64,000 bases of DNA from an uncultured Bacteroidales bacterium (GCA_944323505.1 CALUST010000011.1:62001-126000), one strand, 5' to 3'; positions 18,866 to 27,844 are shown, counted from the stretch's first letter. Notes: generated from the sequence alone by a model not told the origin. Made by a program: numbers and translations.

Positions 18866-19017
18866 ACGAAATTAATTTACAAGACACGTGGAACCTCCCA
18901 GTCCGATACTGACAACCCGGAATCCGGCGGATACAAAATCTGAAGATCCGCTGGCGGACAGCATTTACATGATACTGGACACCGGTTCCGGAGAATGTCC
19001 GGAACGCTTTTTCGTGT
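18866..19017 (+). ncRNA. Candidate structured RNA: small RNA or attenuated 5' leader
   Basis: Several stems are visible. GGAACC (18890-18895) pairs with GGTTCC (18984-18989), CCAGT (18898-18902) with ACTGG (18974-18978), and CCGGCGGAT (18924-18932) with ATCCGCTGG (18946-18954, one G-U). At the 3' end GTTCCGGA (18985-18992) pairs with TCCGGAAC (18998-19005), followed by GC and five T, an intrinsic terminator. The terminator's 5' strand reuses the 3' strand of the long-range stem, so the two folds exclude each other. It could be a ~140-nt small RNA, a 6S-like RNA, or a leader regulating the next gene. No known family was recognised. Confidence 0.45.
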
Positions 19018-19102
19018 GCGCCTATTCGGTGCGCACCGGATTGTCGTATATCGGCGTGCCGGGAGACACATTATCCTGAAAGAAGTTGATAGGTTTATAA
19101 TA

Positions 19103-19744
19103 ATGGGACTTTATCTGAGAAAAACACTGGACAACAAGGCAGAGATTTCCGTGTGGAAGATTACCGAGACGGAGGACGAACTGATAAAACTGAGTTCCAC
19201 CCCGACCGACGAGATGGAGGAGATCTCCCTCATAAGGAACGAGAACCTGCGAAAACAGAGGCTTGCTGTCAGGGCACTGCTGAACGAGGTGTTCGAGGAC
19301 AAGGTGTATCTGAGCCACCACGACAACGGCAAGCCGTTCCTCGAGAACTGCATAACCAACATCAGCATCACACATACAGACAGATATGTGGCCATCATCA
19401 CCCATCAGGAGGAAGACCTCGGTATCGACATGGAGTGCATCGACAGGGACTTCACATCCGTCAGGGAAAAGGCTCTTTCGGAAGAGGAGAAGGAGGATCT
19501 TGACGATGATGACGAGAGGCTCAATGAGCAGCTCGCCCTCTATTGGTGCGCCAAGGAGGCCATCTTCAAGAGGATGTCCCAGAACAAGGTGGACTTCTCG
19601 GAGCAGATCCACGTGGAGCATTTCAACCCCAAGGACGAAGGGGAACTCGAAGCCACATTCATACACAAGGACGGCTACGAGGAGGAATTCGAACTGGAAT
19701 ATATCACTTTCGACAGGCACGTCCTGGTGTGGGTCGTAGGCTGA
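19103..19744 (+). CDS. 4'-phosphopantetheinyl transferase superfamily protein
   Basis: This 213-residue protein would transfer the phosphopantetheine arm of coenzyme A onto a carrier protein. The Mg2+/CoA motif GIDMECIDRDF lies near residue 112 and the second motif YWCAKEAIFKR near residue 150, in the order and spacing of the Sfp-like family. The ATG at 19103 (MGLYLRKTLDN) is chosen. An in-frame ATG at 18995 would add an Arg-rich segment that lies in the RNA hairpins. It ends in its own terminator. Confidence 0.85.
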   Translation: MGLYLRKTLDNKAEISVWKITETEDELIKLSSTPTDEMEEISLIRNENLRKQRLAVRALLNEVFEDKVYLSHHDNGKPFLENCITNISITHTDRYVAIITHQEEDLGIDMECIDRDFTSVREKALSEEEKEDLDDDDERLNEQLALYWCAKEAIFKRMSQNKVDFSEQIHVEHFNPKDEGELEATFIHKDGYEEEFELEYITFDRHVLVWVVG

Positions 19745-19826
19745 CGGGGATTCAGCCGCAGAGGGCAGCCACCGCAAAACAAAAGTGTTTCGGAAATTTG
19801 AAGGATTCAAATTTAGAATATATTGT

Positions 19827-19862
19827 AATGACCTGTTAATAAATAATTTAACAGGTCATTTT
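19827..19862 (+). terminator. Intrinsic terminator after the phosphopantetheinyl transferase gene
   Basis: A perfect 13-bp stem, AATGACCTGTTAA (19827-19839) with TTAACAGGTCATT (19848-19860), is followed by T residues. Confidence 0.8.
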
Positions 19863-19918
19863 CTCATATGTTGATAACTTTTCCGGGACCGTTTCAGAAA
19901 AGGTACTGATATTTGGCC

Positions 19919-20053
19919 TATATTTGTGGTCACAAGTCCCGGGGAGGGACTTCTTTCCGAATCAATCTAACAAATGCCGGGCAAGGATGCTGGAAGACAT
20001 TCCGGGGATACGGGGTGCCGGAGGCAAACTGCCGCCACAAATAAATTGTAGAA
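19919..20053 (+). promoter_or_regulatory. nrdD promoter and structured leader
   Basis: TATATTTGT (19919-19927) matches the -7 box, leaving a leader of about 120 nt before nrdD. The leader begins with a 7-bp hairpin AAGTCCC (19934-19940) / GGGACTT (19946-19952). A G-rich stretch follows with GGC/GCC pairings near 20020-20040. No cobalamin-riboswitch B12 box or known NrdR box was found. Confidence 0.4.
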
Positions 20054-22261
20054 ATGGTCAAGTTCGTAATCAAGCGCGACGGCAGGATCGTCGACTTCGA
20101 CAAGAGAAAAATCGTAGATGCCATCCTCAAGGCAATGAATGTCACAGATGCCGGAGAGGATATTGTCCTTGCTGCGGAAATTGCCGCGGCCATCTCCAGG
20201 ATAGAGACCGAGAGCATGAGCGTCGAGGATATCCAGGATCATGTCGAGATGGAGCTGATGAACAGCCCGAGGAAAGAGGTCGCAAAGAAATACATTGCGT
20301 ACCGCAACCAGAGGAACCTTGCCAGGAAGGCCAAGTCGCGCGAGATCTTCAAGGAAATCATCGAGGCCCAGGCGACCGATGTGACAAGGGAGAACGCCAA
20401 CATGAACGCGGACACCCCTGCCGGCATGATGATGAAGTTCGCCTCAGAGTCCACAAAGTCGTTCGTGGACGAGTGCCTGCTCTCTGAGGATGTCAAGGAA
20501 GCCGTGCAGAACTCCTATATCCACATCCATGACAAGGACTACTATCCTACAAAGAGCCTTACCTGCGTCCAGCACCCTCTCGACAAGATACTCAAGAACG
20601 GGTTCTTCGCAGGGCACGGCGAATCAAGGCCGGCAAAAAGAATCGAGACGGCAAGCATCCTGGGCTGCATATCCATGGAGACAGTGCAGAACGAGATGCA
20701 CGGGGGACAGGCCATCCCGGCATTCGACTTCTACATGGCGCCTTTCGTCAGAAGGACATTCCATGAGGAGATCAACAACATCAGCGAGATGACAGGGAAG
20801 GACTACAGCCATCTGAAGGACATCCCTATCGACGACTACATCAGACGCGACCTCATCGGCATCCAGGGAGAAGAAAGGGTCGTGCAGCACGCCATCAACA
20901 TGACTGTAAGCAGAGTGCACCAGTCAATGGAGGCATTTGTGCACAACATGAACTCGATTCACTCACGTGGAGGCAACCAGGTGGTGTTCAGTTCCATAAA
21001 CTACGGCACGGACACATCTGCCGAGGGTCGCTGCGTGATAAGGGAGATACTCAACACGACCTATGAAGGCGTGGGCAACGGCTCGACCGCCATCTTCCCG
21101 ATACAGATATGGAAAAAGAAGAGAGGGGTAAGCTATCTGCCGGAAGACAAGAACTACGACCTCTACAAGTTTGCCTGCAAGGTGTCGGCAAGAAGGTTCT
21201 TCCCGAACTTCCTCAACCTTGATGCGACATTCAACCAGCACGAACTCTGGAAGGCTGATGACCCGGAAAGATACCAGTATGAGGTGGCGACAATGGGCTG
21301 CCGGACAAGGGTGTTCGAGAACAGGTTCGGACCTAAGACCTCCATCGGGAGGGGCAATCTCTCGTTCACTACCATCAACCTTGTCCGTCTCGCCATCGAA
21401 TGCATGAACGAGCCGGATCAGAACGAGAAACTGAAGATGTTCTTCAACAAGCTCGACTGGGCTCTGGACATCACGGCAAAACAGCTCTGCGAGAGATATA
21501 ACTTCCAGAAGACGGCTCTCAAGAAGCAGTTCCCGCTCCTCATGGGGGCACTCTGGCTCGGCAGCGAGAACCTTAAGGAGGATGACACCATCGAGTCCGT
21601 CATCAACCAAGGCACGCTCGGCATGGGATTCATAGGGCTTGCAGAGGCATTGATAGCCCTCACAGGCAAGCACCACGGGGAATCGGAAGAGGCACAGCAG
21701 CTCGGTCTGAGGATAGTCACCTATATGAGGGACAAAGCCAACGAGTTCTCCGAGAAATACCAGCACAACTTCAGCGTCCTTGCCACCCCGGCCGAAGGAC
21801 TTGCCGGCAAGTTCACCAAGGCCGACAGGAAGAAGTTCGGTGTGATTCCGGGCGTCACGGACAAGGAATACTACACCAACTCCAACCATGTGCCTGTGTA
21901 CTACCACTGCACTCCGAAGCACAAGGCAGAAGTCGAGGCCCCGTACCATGCCCTCACTACGGGAGGACACATATTCTATGTGGAGATAGACGGGGATGCG
22001 ACCCACAATCCTGAGGCAATCATGGCGATTGTCGACCTCATGGACAAATACAATATGGGGTACGGCTCTGTCAACCACAACAGGAACAGATGCATGGACT
22101 GCGGATTAGAGAACGCCGACGAGGAACTTGACGAGTGCCCTAAATGCCACAGCCACAAGATTGACAGGCTGCAGCGCATCACAGGCTATCTCGTAGGTAC
22201 CACAGACAGATGGAACAACGCCAAACTGGCTGAGCTCAAGGACCGCGTTGTACACAAATAG
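20054..22261 (+). CDS. nrdD: Anaerobic ribonucleoside-triphosphate reductase, catalytic subunit
   Basis: This 735-residue class III reductase makes deoxyribonucleotides without oxygen. An N-terminal ATP-cone (MVKFVIKRDGRIVDFDKRKI) senses ATP/dATP. The C-terminus has two CxxC pairs that bind zinc (CMDCG and ECPKC) and the glycyl-radical site with Gly711 in RITGYLV. The reductant is probably formate or a thioredoxin-like system; this cannot be told here. nrdG follows 7 bp later and supplies the radical. Confidence 0.97.
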   Translation: MVKFVIKRDGRIVDFDKRKIVDAILKAMNVTDAGEDIVLAAEIAAAISRIETESMSVEDIQDHVEMELMNSPRKEVAKKYIAYRNQRNLARKAKSREIFKEIIEAQATDVTRENANMNADTPAGMMMKFASESTKSFVDECLLSEDVKEAVQNSYIHIHDKDYYPTKSLTCVQHPLDKILKNGFFAGHGESRPAKRIETASILGCISMETVQNEMHGGQAIPAFDFYMAPFVRRTFHEEINNISEMTGKDYSHLKDIPIDDYIRRDLIGIQGEERVVQHAINMTVSRVHQSMEAFVHNMNSIHSRGGNQVVFSSINYGTDTSAEGRCVIREILNTTYEGVGNGSTAIFPIQIWKKKRGVSYLPEDKNYDLYKFACKVSARRFFPNFLNLDATFNQHELWKADDPERYQYEVATMGCRTRVFENRFGPKTSIGRGNLSFTTINLVRLAIECMNEPDQNEKLKMFFNKLDWALDITAKQLCERYNFQKTALKKQFPLLMGALWLGSENLKEDDTIESVINQGTLGMGFIGLAEALIALTGKHHGESEEAQQLGLRIVTYMRDKANEFSEKYQHNFSVLATPAEGLAGKFTKADRKKFGVIPGVTDKEYYTNSNHVPVYYHCTPKHKAEVEAPYHALTTGGHIFYVEIDGDATHNPEAIMAIVDLMDKYNMGYGSVNHNRNRCMDCGLENADEELDECPKCHSHKIDRLQRITGYLVGTTDRWNNAKLAELKDRVVHK

Positions 22262-22268
22262 CCGGGAA

Positions 22269-22772
22269 ATGGAGATCAGGGTACTGGACATATTGGAGGA
22301 GACCATGGCCGACGGGCCTGGTCTCCGTATTTCAATATATTGTGCAGGATGCAAGCATCATTGCCCGGGCTGCCACAACCCGCAGTCATGGGACATGAAC
22401 GGCGGAAGACCGATGGATACCGACGACATCCTGAAAATCATCCTTGATGATGAGTTCAGCAATGTCACGTTCACCGGCGGAGATCCTTTCTACCAGGTGG
22501 AGGCTTTCACGGAACTCGCAAGAAAGATAAAGGAACACTCGTCCAAGACCATCTGGTGCTACACAGGCTTCACTATTGAGGAAATCAGGGCAGACGAAAG
22601 ACTGCCGATGATGCTCCCGTACCTGGACGTCGTGGTGGACGGGCCGTTCATAATGGAAAAAAGAGACACGGAACTGCTGTTCAGAGGCAGTTCAAACCAA
22701 AGAATCATCTATCTCAACGGAAAAGAGGAAGACATCATTCCGGGTACTGTGCAGACAATACCTGTGAAATGA
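22269..22772 (+). CDS. nrdG: Anaerobic ribonucleotide reductase-activating protein
   Basis: This 167-residue radical-SAM enzyme installs the glycyl radical on NrdD. The CxxxCxxC cluster motif is in AGCKHHCPGCHNPQSW near residue 33, followed by FTGGDPFYQ. The ATG at 22269 is preceded by CCGGGAA and matches the usual N-terminus; an upstream TTG would overlap nrdD. Its last 38 bp overlap the end of the convergent dehydrogenase gene. Confidence 0.95.
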   Translation: MEIRVLDILEETMADGPGLRISIYCAGCKHHCPGCHNPQSWDMNGGRPMDTDDILKIILDDEFSNVTFTGGDPFYQVEAFTELARKIKEHSSKTIWCYTGFTIEEIRADERLPMMLPYLDVVVDGPFIMEKRDTELLFRGSSNQRIIYLNGKEEDIIPGTVQTIPVK

Positions 22773-24192
22773 ACCTATTCCTGGATGTCACGGTCTTCCG
22801 GACATTTGCCATGTCGCATTCCGTGCACCAGCCACCCCCAAGAAGGACATATTCAAGAGAGGCCGTGAAACGGTGACCGTGCTCGCATTCCCATTCGAAG
22901 ACGGCACCTCTCTTCCCTATGCTGTCAGCAGGCCCGATAAAATGTCCGCCACGGAACTCAGCCGCCGCCTCTATCTCGTCCTGAGTCAGCGACCATATCG
23001 GTCGGGAGACATCGTATCCCCTGTCAAGGACGACAACCTCTCCGGCAGCACGGGCCTTGTCCAGATTCTTCTCCAGAGGACGCGGACGCACACAACTCCA
23101 GGAGGTGATGCTCCTGTATTCCTCTTCGGAACCATAATATGCCTCCAACTTGTCCGGATCGTCAGTCACCCAAGTCTGGGTGCCTAAACCTTTCTCATAC
23201 GCAAGAGGTCTCATGAATGCCTTTATGAGCGACGACGGCACAAGACGGGCAAGGGAATAATACCATGGCAGCCTGGAGACGAGATGCCTGAAATACTCAT
23301 CAACCGGGATATTCGCCCTGAAATGCAGATACTTCTCAAGTTCATCGGCATCAGTGTACCACATCCCGTGGAAATTTCTCGTGGCAAACCACTGCGGCTC
23401 AAATACTTTCTCGACAGAACTGATGCCAAGCGGGGCGAGAAGCCTGTTCTCGAACTCGTAGTTGCTCATCCTGTACTCCTCACCGCTGCTGATGTTGTAG
23501 AACCGGTTCCAGAACTCTTCCGGGACGTCTTCTTCACACACATTGGCAAGCAGCCTGCCGGAATCCTCGACAGTCGCCCACTCCAGCATCCCCTGTACCG
23601 GGACATGAAGGGCGACAGGGTTAATCTGCCTGAATATGCCTGGATAGAGTATCCCTGACTGGCGTAGAGACACCCAATGTCTCAAGCCGGAATCAGCAAA
23701 CAACTTCTCGGCAAGACATTTCGACACGGCATACATATCGTATGCACTGGCATATACAGGGTCTCCGGCACATCCCCAATGGACGGGATACAGCCTGTCC
23801 CCGCACTGGGCAACGGACCCGATGTATACCACCTTGATATTGTCTCTGTTCTCCTGGGCAAGAACCGCCCGCACTACATTCTCAGCCGCCGACAGATTGA
23901 CCTTCAGTGTCTTCTCGGGATAATAGTCCGCCTTAGGCGACACCATACCCCCGACATGAAGCACATAATCCGCCCCTGTCACCCCGGCCAGCACATCTTC
24001 ATATACTGTCAGGTCTCCCCATATTATCTCCACGTCAGGATCTCCTGAATAGTCTTTCAGCAGTCTGAGATTCTTCTTGCTGCGTCTTGCAAGAATCCGG
24101 AGCCTGAAGCGGTCCTTCCGCTTGTACAACTCCGTAAAACCTGCCCATCCCATATTACCGGTGGCACCGGTCAGAAAAACTGTCTTCTTCAT
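22735..24192 (-). CDS. NAD-dependent epimerase/dehydratase-like protein with C-terminal treble-clef zinc finger
   Basis: This 485-residue protein has an extended-SDR Rossmann domain: TGATGNMGWAGF at the N-terminus, GSVAQCG, and MYAVSKCLAEK supplying the Tyr-Lys pair. After about residue 330 comes a region not belonging to the SDR fold. It ends in a cysteine/histidine motif, Cys436-x-His-Gly-His440 and Cys456-x-x-Cys459, of treble-clef type. Substrate is unknown; nucleotide-sugar or steroid-like compounds are typical of the fold. It follows the EnvC-like gene by 25 bp and is probably in its operon. Confidence 0.75.
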   Translation of the reverse strand: MKKTVFLTGATGNMGWAGFTELYKRKDRFRLRILARRSKKNLRLLKDYSGDPDVEIIWGDLTVYEDVLAGVTGADYVLHVGGMVSPKADYYPEKTLKVNLSAAENVVRAVLAQENRDNIKVVYIGSVAQCGDRLYPVHWGCAGDPVYASAYDMYAVSKCLAEKLFADSGLRHWVSLRQSGILYPGIFRQINPVALHVPVQGMLEWATVEDSGRLLANVCEEDVPEEFWNRFYNISSGEEYRMSNYEFENRLLAPLGISSVEKVFEPQWFATRNFHGMWYTDADELEKYLHFRANIPVDEYFRHLVSRLPWYYSLARLVPSSLIKAFMRPLAYEKGLGTQTWVTDDPDKLEAYYGSEEEYRSITSWSCVRPRPLEKNLDKARAAGEVVVLDRGYDVSRPIWSLTQDEIEAAAEFRGGHFIGPADSIGKRGAVFEWECEHGHRFTASLEYVLLGGGWCTECDMANVRKTVTSRNRFISQVLSAQYPE

Positions 24193-24217
24193 AAAAAATC
24201 TTATTCTGGGGATGCCG

Positions 24218-25408
24218 TCATTTCTTCCTGAGCCAGAGTTCAGGATTCTGCGGCGACTGGCCCTGCCATATTTGGAAATGCAGTCTCGTCTCCCCGTTGA
24301 TCGTATCGACAGTGCCTATCCGCTGCCCTGTCTTCACCTTGTCACCGGCCTTGACATCGGCAGTCTGCAACTTGCAATAGAATGAGAAATAATTGCCATG
24401 CTGCACAAGCACACATATATTATATCCGGGCATCACGACAATCTGCTTGACAACGCCGTCAAAGACAGCACTGACGGCCGTCCCCGGTGACAATGCCACG
24501 TCTATACCATTGTTGAACGGCATCTTGAGCCTCGTGAACACAGGATGATACCGCTGACCGAATCCCTCGACGACAGGCCCGGCAGCCGGCCACGGCAGCC
24601 GCCCCTTGTTCCTGGAGAACTCGGATGCCAGTTTGTAGTCAATCTGCGGCTTGGCATCGCCTTTGGCGGCCGCAGCCTTCATGGCCTCCTCCACCAGACG
24701 CTCTATCTCCTTGTTCAAGGCATCTACCTGCTTTTTCTTGGCAGCCAGCTGGCGCTGATACCTGGTCTTGTCCTTTTTCAGCTTGCTGACCATCTGCTCA
24801 GACTTGCTTTCATCAGCCTGGAGCGAGGCAAGTTCCGCCTTGCGCTGCAGCCTCACTTTCTCTGTCTCGGACTTGAGCTGCTGCAACCTTGACTTTTCTG
24901 CAGACAGTTCAGCCTTGGCCTCGTCTATCGCCTCCGCCTGTCTCCTGATCTCGCCTGCAAGATTCTTGAAATAGCCGTATCTTCTGAACGCCTGCCCGAG
25001 ATTGTCGCTTGCAAGAATGTACATATACCATATCTTGGCATCCCTGTTCTTGTATGCGCTCCGCACAAGCCTCCCGTAATGCGCGACGAGGGTGTCTATC
25101 CGTTCCTGGAGCCTGTTTATCTTCTTCTGGGTCGCGTAGATACCGTCAGAATACACCCGTATCTGCCGCTCTGCAGCAGATACAAGTTCCTTCCTGTTTG
25201 ATATCTGCTTGCGTATGAGCGTCAGGTCCGAGAGCAGGTTGCGGCTCCTGGCCACATTGTCGGAAATCTGCCTGTCGAGAATCGCGATCTCCTTTTCCAG
25301 AGACGCCACTCTTGACTCATAAGCCGCCTTGTCCTGTGCATTCGCGGCACAAACCGCCAGAAATCCGCACAGGAAGACCGGGATTATTCTATACAGTAGA
25401 TTACTCAT
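24218..25408 (-). CDS. EnvC-like murein hydrolase activator (degenerate LytM/M23 domain)
   Basis: This 396-residue periplasmic protein has a signal peptide (VFLCGFLAVCAANA), a long coiled coil (residues 25-250) and a C-terminal M23 fold. Two of the zinc ligands are replaced. The HxxxD motif reads NNGID, and HxH reads RLH (in ETRLHFQIW). As with E. coli EnvC, the domain probably activates a cell-wall amidase during division rather than cutting peptidoglycan. Its ATG overlaps the upstream TPR gene stop as ATGA, implying coupling. Confidence 0.85.
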   Translation of the reverse strand: MSNLLYRIIPVFLCGFLAVCAANAQDKAAYESRVASLEKEIAILDRQISDNVARSRNLLSDLTLIRKQISNRKELVSAAERQIRVYSDGIYATQKKINRLQERIDTLVAHYGRLVRSAYKNRDAKIWYMYILASDNLGQAFRRYGYFKNLAGEIRRQAEAIDEAKAELSAEKSRLQQLKSETEKVRLQRKAELASLQADESKSEQMVSKLKKDKTRYQRQLAAKKKQVDALNKEIERLVEEAMKAAAAKGDAKPQIDYKLASEFSRNKGRLPWPAAGPVVEGFGQRYHPVFTRLKMPFNNGIDVALSPGTAVSAVFDGVVKQIVVMPGYNICVLVQHGNYFSFYCKLQTADVKAGDKVKTGQRIGTVDTINGETRLHFQIWQGQSPQNPELWLRKK

Positions 25409-27123
25409 TTCTCCATTTCTGACTTTCTCCGCATTATCTTCTCGTCAAGCCCTTCAATCTCCCCGTTATTCTTGCTCTTCGCCTGAGCCCAATAGACAAA
25501 GGCCAGATCATATTCCTTCAGGGCATACAGCACCTCTGCATAATGGTCAAGAATCACGACGCTGTCCTTTCCTCCATACAGCATCGCATGCTTGAAGAAT
25601 GGCTTTGCCTCCAAAGCCTTGCCCTGCAGATAGAGAATCCAGCCGAAAGTATCGAGATACGTAGGGTTGTCCGGCTCCTTCTCCACCGTGATCTTGCTCA
25701 TCGCATAGGCCTTGTTGAGCCTCTTGCCCTCCATGCTGAGGAAATATGCATAGTTGTTGAGCACAGGGACATACGTCGGATCTATCTTCAATGCCGCATC
25801 GTATGCCTTATAGGCCTTGCTGTTCTCCCCCAGGATATGATACATGTCTCCCATCGTAGTATATGCGTTCAATGTCCTCAGGCTGTCGCCCCGGCTCACG
25901 GCAAGGACAGTATCGCAGATGCCAAGGACCTTGCGGTATTCCCCGAGATTGTAGTCGGCAAGGCTCGCCATCTCAAGAAATCCCGGCTCGGACGGGAACC
26001 TGCGGAATGCCCGCCTCCCTTCGACAGACAATTCTTCCCACTCATTGTTGTACATCAGCAGCTCGATATAGTTGGCCACGGCGGAGACACTATTAGGATA
26101 CAGGTCCTTGTTTCTCCCGAACATGGCCTTGGCCTCGGCAGCACGCGAGGTACCATAATAATATATGCCGGCTGCCATAAGCAGGGAACTGTCCTGCGGA
26201 TGCATGGCAAGGCAATCTGTCACCAGCGAATCAATCTCCCCCGAGAACGTCCTCAGGAATACCGGGTCGGATCTCCGGAAAAGGCTGGTCAGATATTCCC
26301 CTTTCCCCTCAGGAGACACCGAGTCCGAAAGGATGAAACCGCGGACGGAAGAGAAATAGTCATTGTATCTCCTCGTGACACGGAACACCTCAGCCTTGCC
26401 CAGCATGGCAGGGGCATAGTCCGGGGCGACGGCCAGCGCCTCGTCATACGACTTGAGCGCAAGCGAGTCATTGTACATCGACATCTGGTAATCCCCTATC
26501 ATAGACAGCACCTGCGGAGAAGACGCCTCGTCATTGAACTCCAGCAGAGCCGAATACGCCTCCTCATACCGGCCCTCCCTCCTGAGCAGGTCAAACCTCG
26601 TCAGCACGGTCGGCTCGCTCTTGCCGAACACCGTATCTATCTGGTCAAGAGTCTCAAGGGCCTTGTCCGTCTGCCCCTGGGACTGGTACAGTTCTATGAG
26701 ATTGTAATACAGTTCGCTTTTTTTCGGGAAGTCCTCCAGAAGTTCCTCAAGCATCGCCACCGTTAGTTCCTTGCGGTCGGTGGCGGAATAAAGCATCGCG
26801 AGACGGTAGCGGTACCAGAAATTGGACGGGTCGAGCCCGACAGCCGTCTCAAGTTCCTCAGCCGCCTCATCCATATTGCCGAGGCAGAACTCCGTCATCC
26901 CGAGATAGAAATGTGCGGCATCGTTGTCAGGCGCCTCGGACACAATAGCCCCCAGCATCTGCGAAGCCTTGGAGAAATCCCTTTCATTGTATTTGGCTAC
27001 AGCCGTAATTATCTTGTTCTCAATGAGTCTGTCATCTTTCTCCTGAGCATCGGATACCCCCTGCCAGCAAACTGACATGAAAGACCAGACACATATTATG
27101 GCTATAAGTCTCATTTTCCTCAT
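25405..27123 (-). CDS. TPR-repeat periplasmic protein
   Basis: This 572-residue protein has an N-terminal signal sequence (MRKMRLIAIICVWSFMSVCWQG) and at least six to eight tetratricopeptide repeats (for example DNDAAHFYLGMTEFCLGNMD and YVPVLNNYAYFLSMEGKRL). These form a scaffold for protein contacts. It is directly coupled to the EnvC-like gene, which points to cell-envelope assembly or division. The ATG at 27123 is chosen; a longer frame upstream starts with TTG and runs through the promoter. Confidence 0.8.
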   Translation of the reverse strand: MRKMRLIAIICVWSFMSVCWQGVSDAQEKDDRLIENKIITAVAKYNERDFSKASQMLGAIVSEAPDNDAAHFYLGMTEFCLGNMDEAAEELETAVGLDPSNFWYRYRLAMLYSATDRKELTVAMLEELLEDFPKKSELYYNLIELYQSQGQTDKALETLDQIDTVFGKSEPTVLTRFDLLRREGRYEEAYSALLEFNDEASSPQVLSMIGDYQMSMYNDSLALKSYDEALAVAPDYAPAMLGKAEVFRVTRRYNDYFSSVRGFILSDSVSPEGKGEYLTSLFRRSDPVFLRTFSGEIDSLVTDCLAMHPQDSSLLMAAGIYYYGTSRAAEAKAMFGRNKDLYPNSVSAVANYIELLMYNNEWEELSVEGRRAFRRFPSEPGFLEMASLADYNLGEYRKVLGICDTVLAVSRGDSLRTLNAYTTMGDMYHILGENSKAYKAYDAALKIDPTYVPVLNNYAYFLSMEGKRLNKAYAMSKITVEKEPDNPTYLDTFGWILYLQGKALEAKPFFKHAMLYGGKDSVVILDHYAEVLYALKEYDLAFVYWAQAKSKNNGEIEGLDEKIMRRKSEMEK

Positions 27124-27159
27124 AAAATCCGGAATTTTAGATACAACGATCCGGACGAA

Positions 27160-27192
27160 TTGCAAAAATAGTACAAAATCTTGTATATTTGC
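27160..27192 (+). promoter_or_regulatory. Promoter of the ECF sigma factor gene
   Basis: TTG (27160-27162) and TATATTTGC (27184-27192) are separated by 21 bp. A leader of about 100 nt precedes the sigma gene. Confidence 0.55.
27162..27170 (-). promoter_or_regulatory. -7 element of the TPR-envC operon
   Basis: Minus-strand TATTTTTGC matches TAnnTTTG, 39 bp upstream of the start. It faces the divergent sigma-factor promoter 14 bp away. Confidence 0.4.
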
Positions 27193-27298
27193 AGGACGCG
27201 TCTGAAAGAATTGTCAGGAAGAATGCAACATTCTGCAATGCGGTTGCATCTTTTATTTCGCGGTAGTGTATAAGAAACCTGTAATTGGAGACTGTACT

Positions 27299-27844
27299 GT
27301 GACCGAAGCCTCGGAGCAAGAACTGATTGATCTGTGCATAAAGGGAGACAGGATAGCTCAGAGGGCTTTATATGACCGGCTGGCTTCCCGTATGTTCCCG
27401 TTGTGCATCAGATATGTCGGGGAGAGGGACACAGCCGAAGACATCCTCCAGGACGGTTTCGTCACACTATTCTCAAGGCTTGACAGTTTCAAGGGGCACG
27501 GGTCCTTTGAAGGCTGGGCGAGAAAGATCTTTGTCAACACTGCACTCATGTACCTGAGGAAGAAAGATGCGCTGAAGATGAGCGACGAGATAGAGACGGC
27601 GCGCAATCTCAGCACGGACATCACCTCACAGATGCAGAACATCGGTTACAAGGAACTGATGGGACTCATCACATCCCTGCCGCCCGGGTTCAGGACAGTC
27701 TTCAACATGTATGTCATCGAAGGCTACTCACACAAGGAGATCGCCGACATGCTGAACATAACGGAGACCACATCAAGGACACAGTTGAGCAGGGCAAGGG
27801 CATGGCTGCAGAACAAGATTAAGGAAAACAGTAAAGATGCTTGA
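27299..27844 (+). CDS. ECF-type RNA polymerase sigma factor
   Basis: This ~181-residue sigma factor has region 2 (RDTAEDILQDGFVTLFSRLD, near residues 45-65) and region 4 (LPPGFRTVFNMYVIEGYSHKEIA, near residues 130-155). The GTG at 27299 is chosen because GGAG lies 8 bp before it; another in-frame GTG at 27266 has no ribosome binding site. Its stop overlaps the start of the following membrane protein by 8 bp, the typical sigma/anti-sigma arrangement. Confidence 0.92.
   Translation: MTEASEQELIDLCIKGDRIAQRALYDRLASRMFPLCIRYVGERDTAEDILQDGFVTLFSRLDSFKGHGSFEGWARKIFVNTALMYLRKKDALKMSDEIETARNLSTDITSQMQNIGYKELMGLITSLPPGFRTVFNMYVIEGYSHKEIADMLNITETTSRTQLSRARAWLQNKIKENSKDA

Noticed and set aside
18888..19079. 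Possible 63-codon gene starting with GTG before the phosphopantetheinyl transferase
   Set aside because: It has no ribosome binding site, no recognisable sequence, and coincides with the RNA stems and terminator hairpin, which explain the region better.
19928..20053. Cobalamin riboswitch in the nrdD leader
   Set aside because: The B12-box GCCACTG and the other conserved blocks of that riboswitch are not found; only GCCACA near the end is faintly similar.
24218..25408. Active M23 endopeptidase
   Set aside because: The first zinc His is Asn and the first His of HxH is Arg, so catalysis is unlikely; an activator role is preferred.
27266..27298. Upstream GTG start for the sigma factor at 27266
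   Set aside because: There is no ribosome binding site before it, whereas GGAG sits 8 bp before the GTG at 27299. It remains possible.
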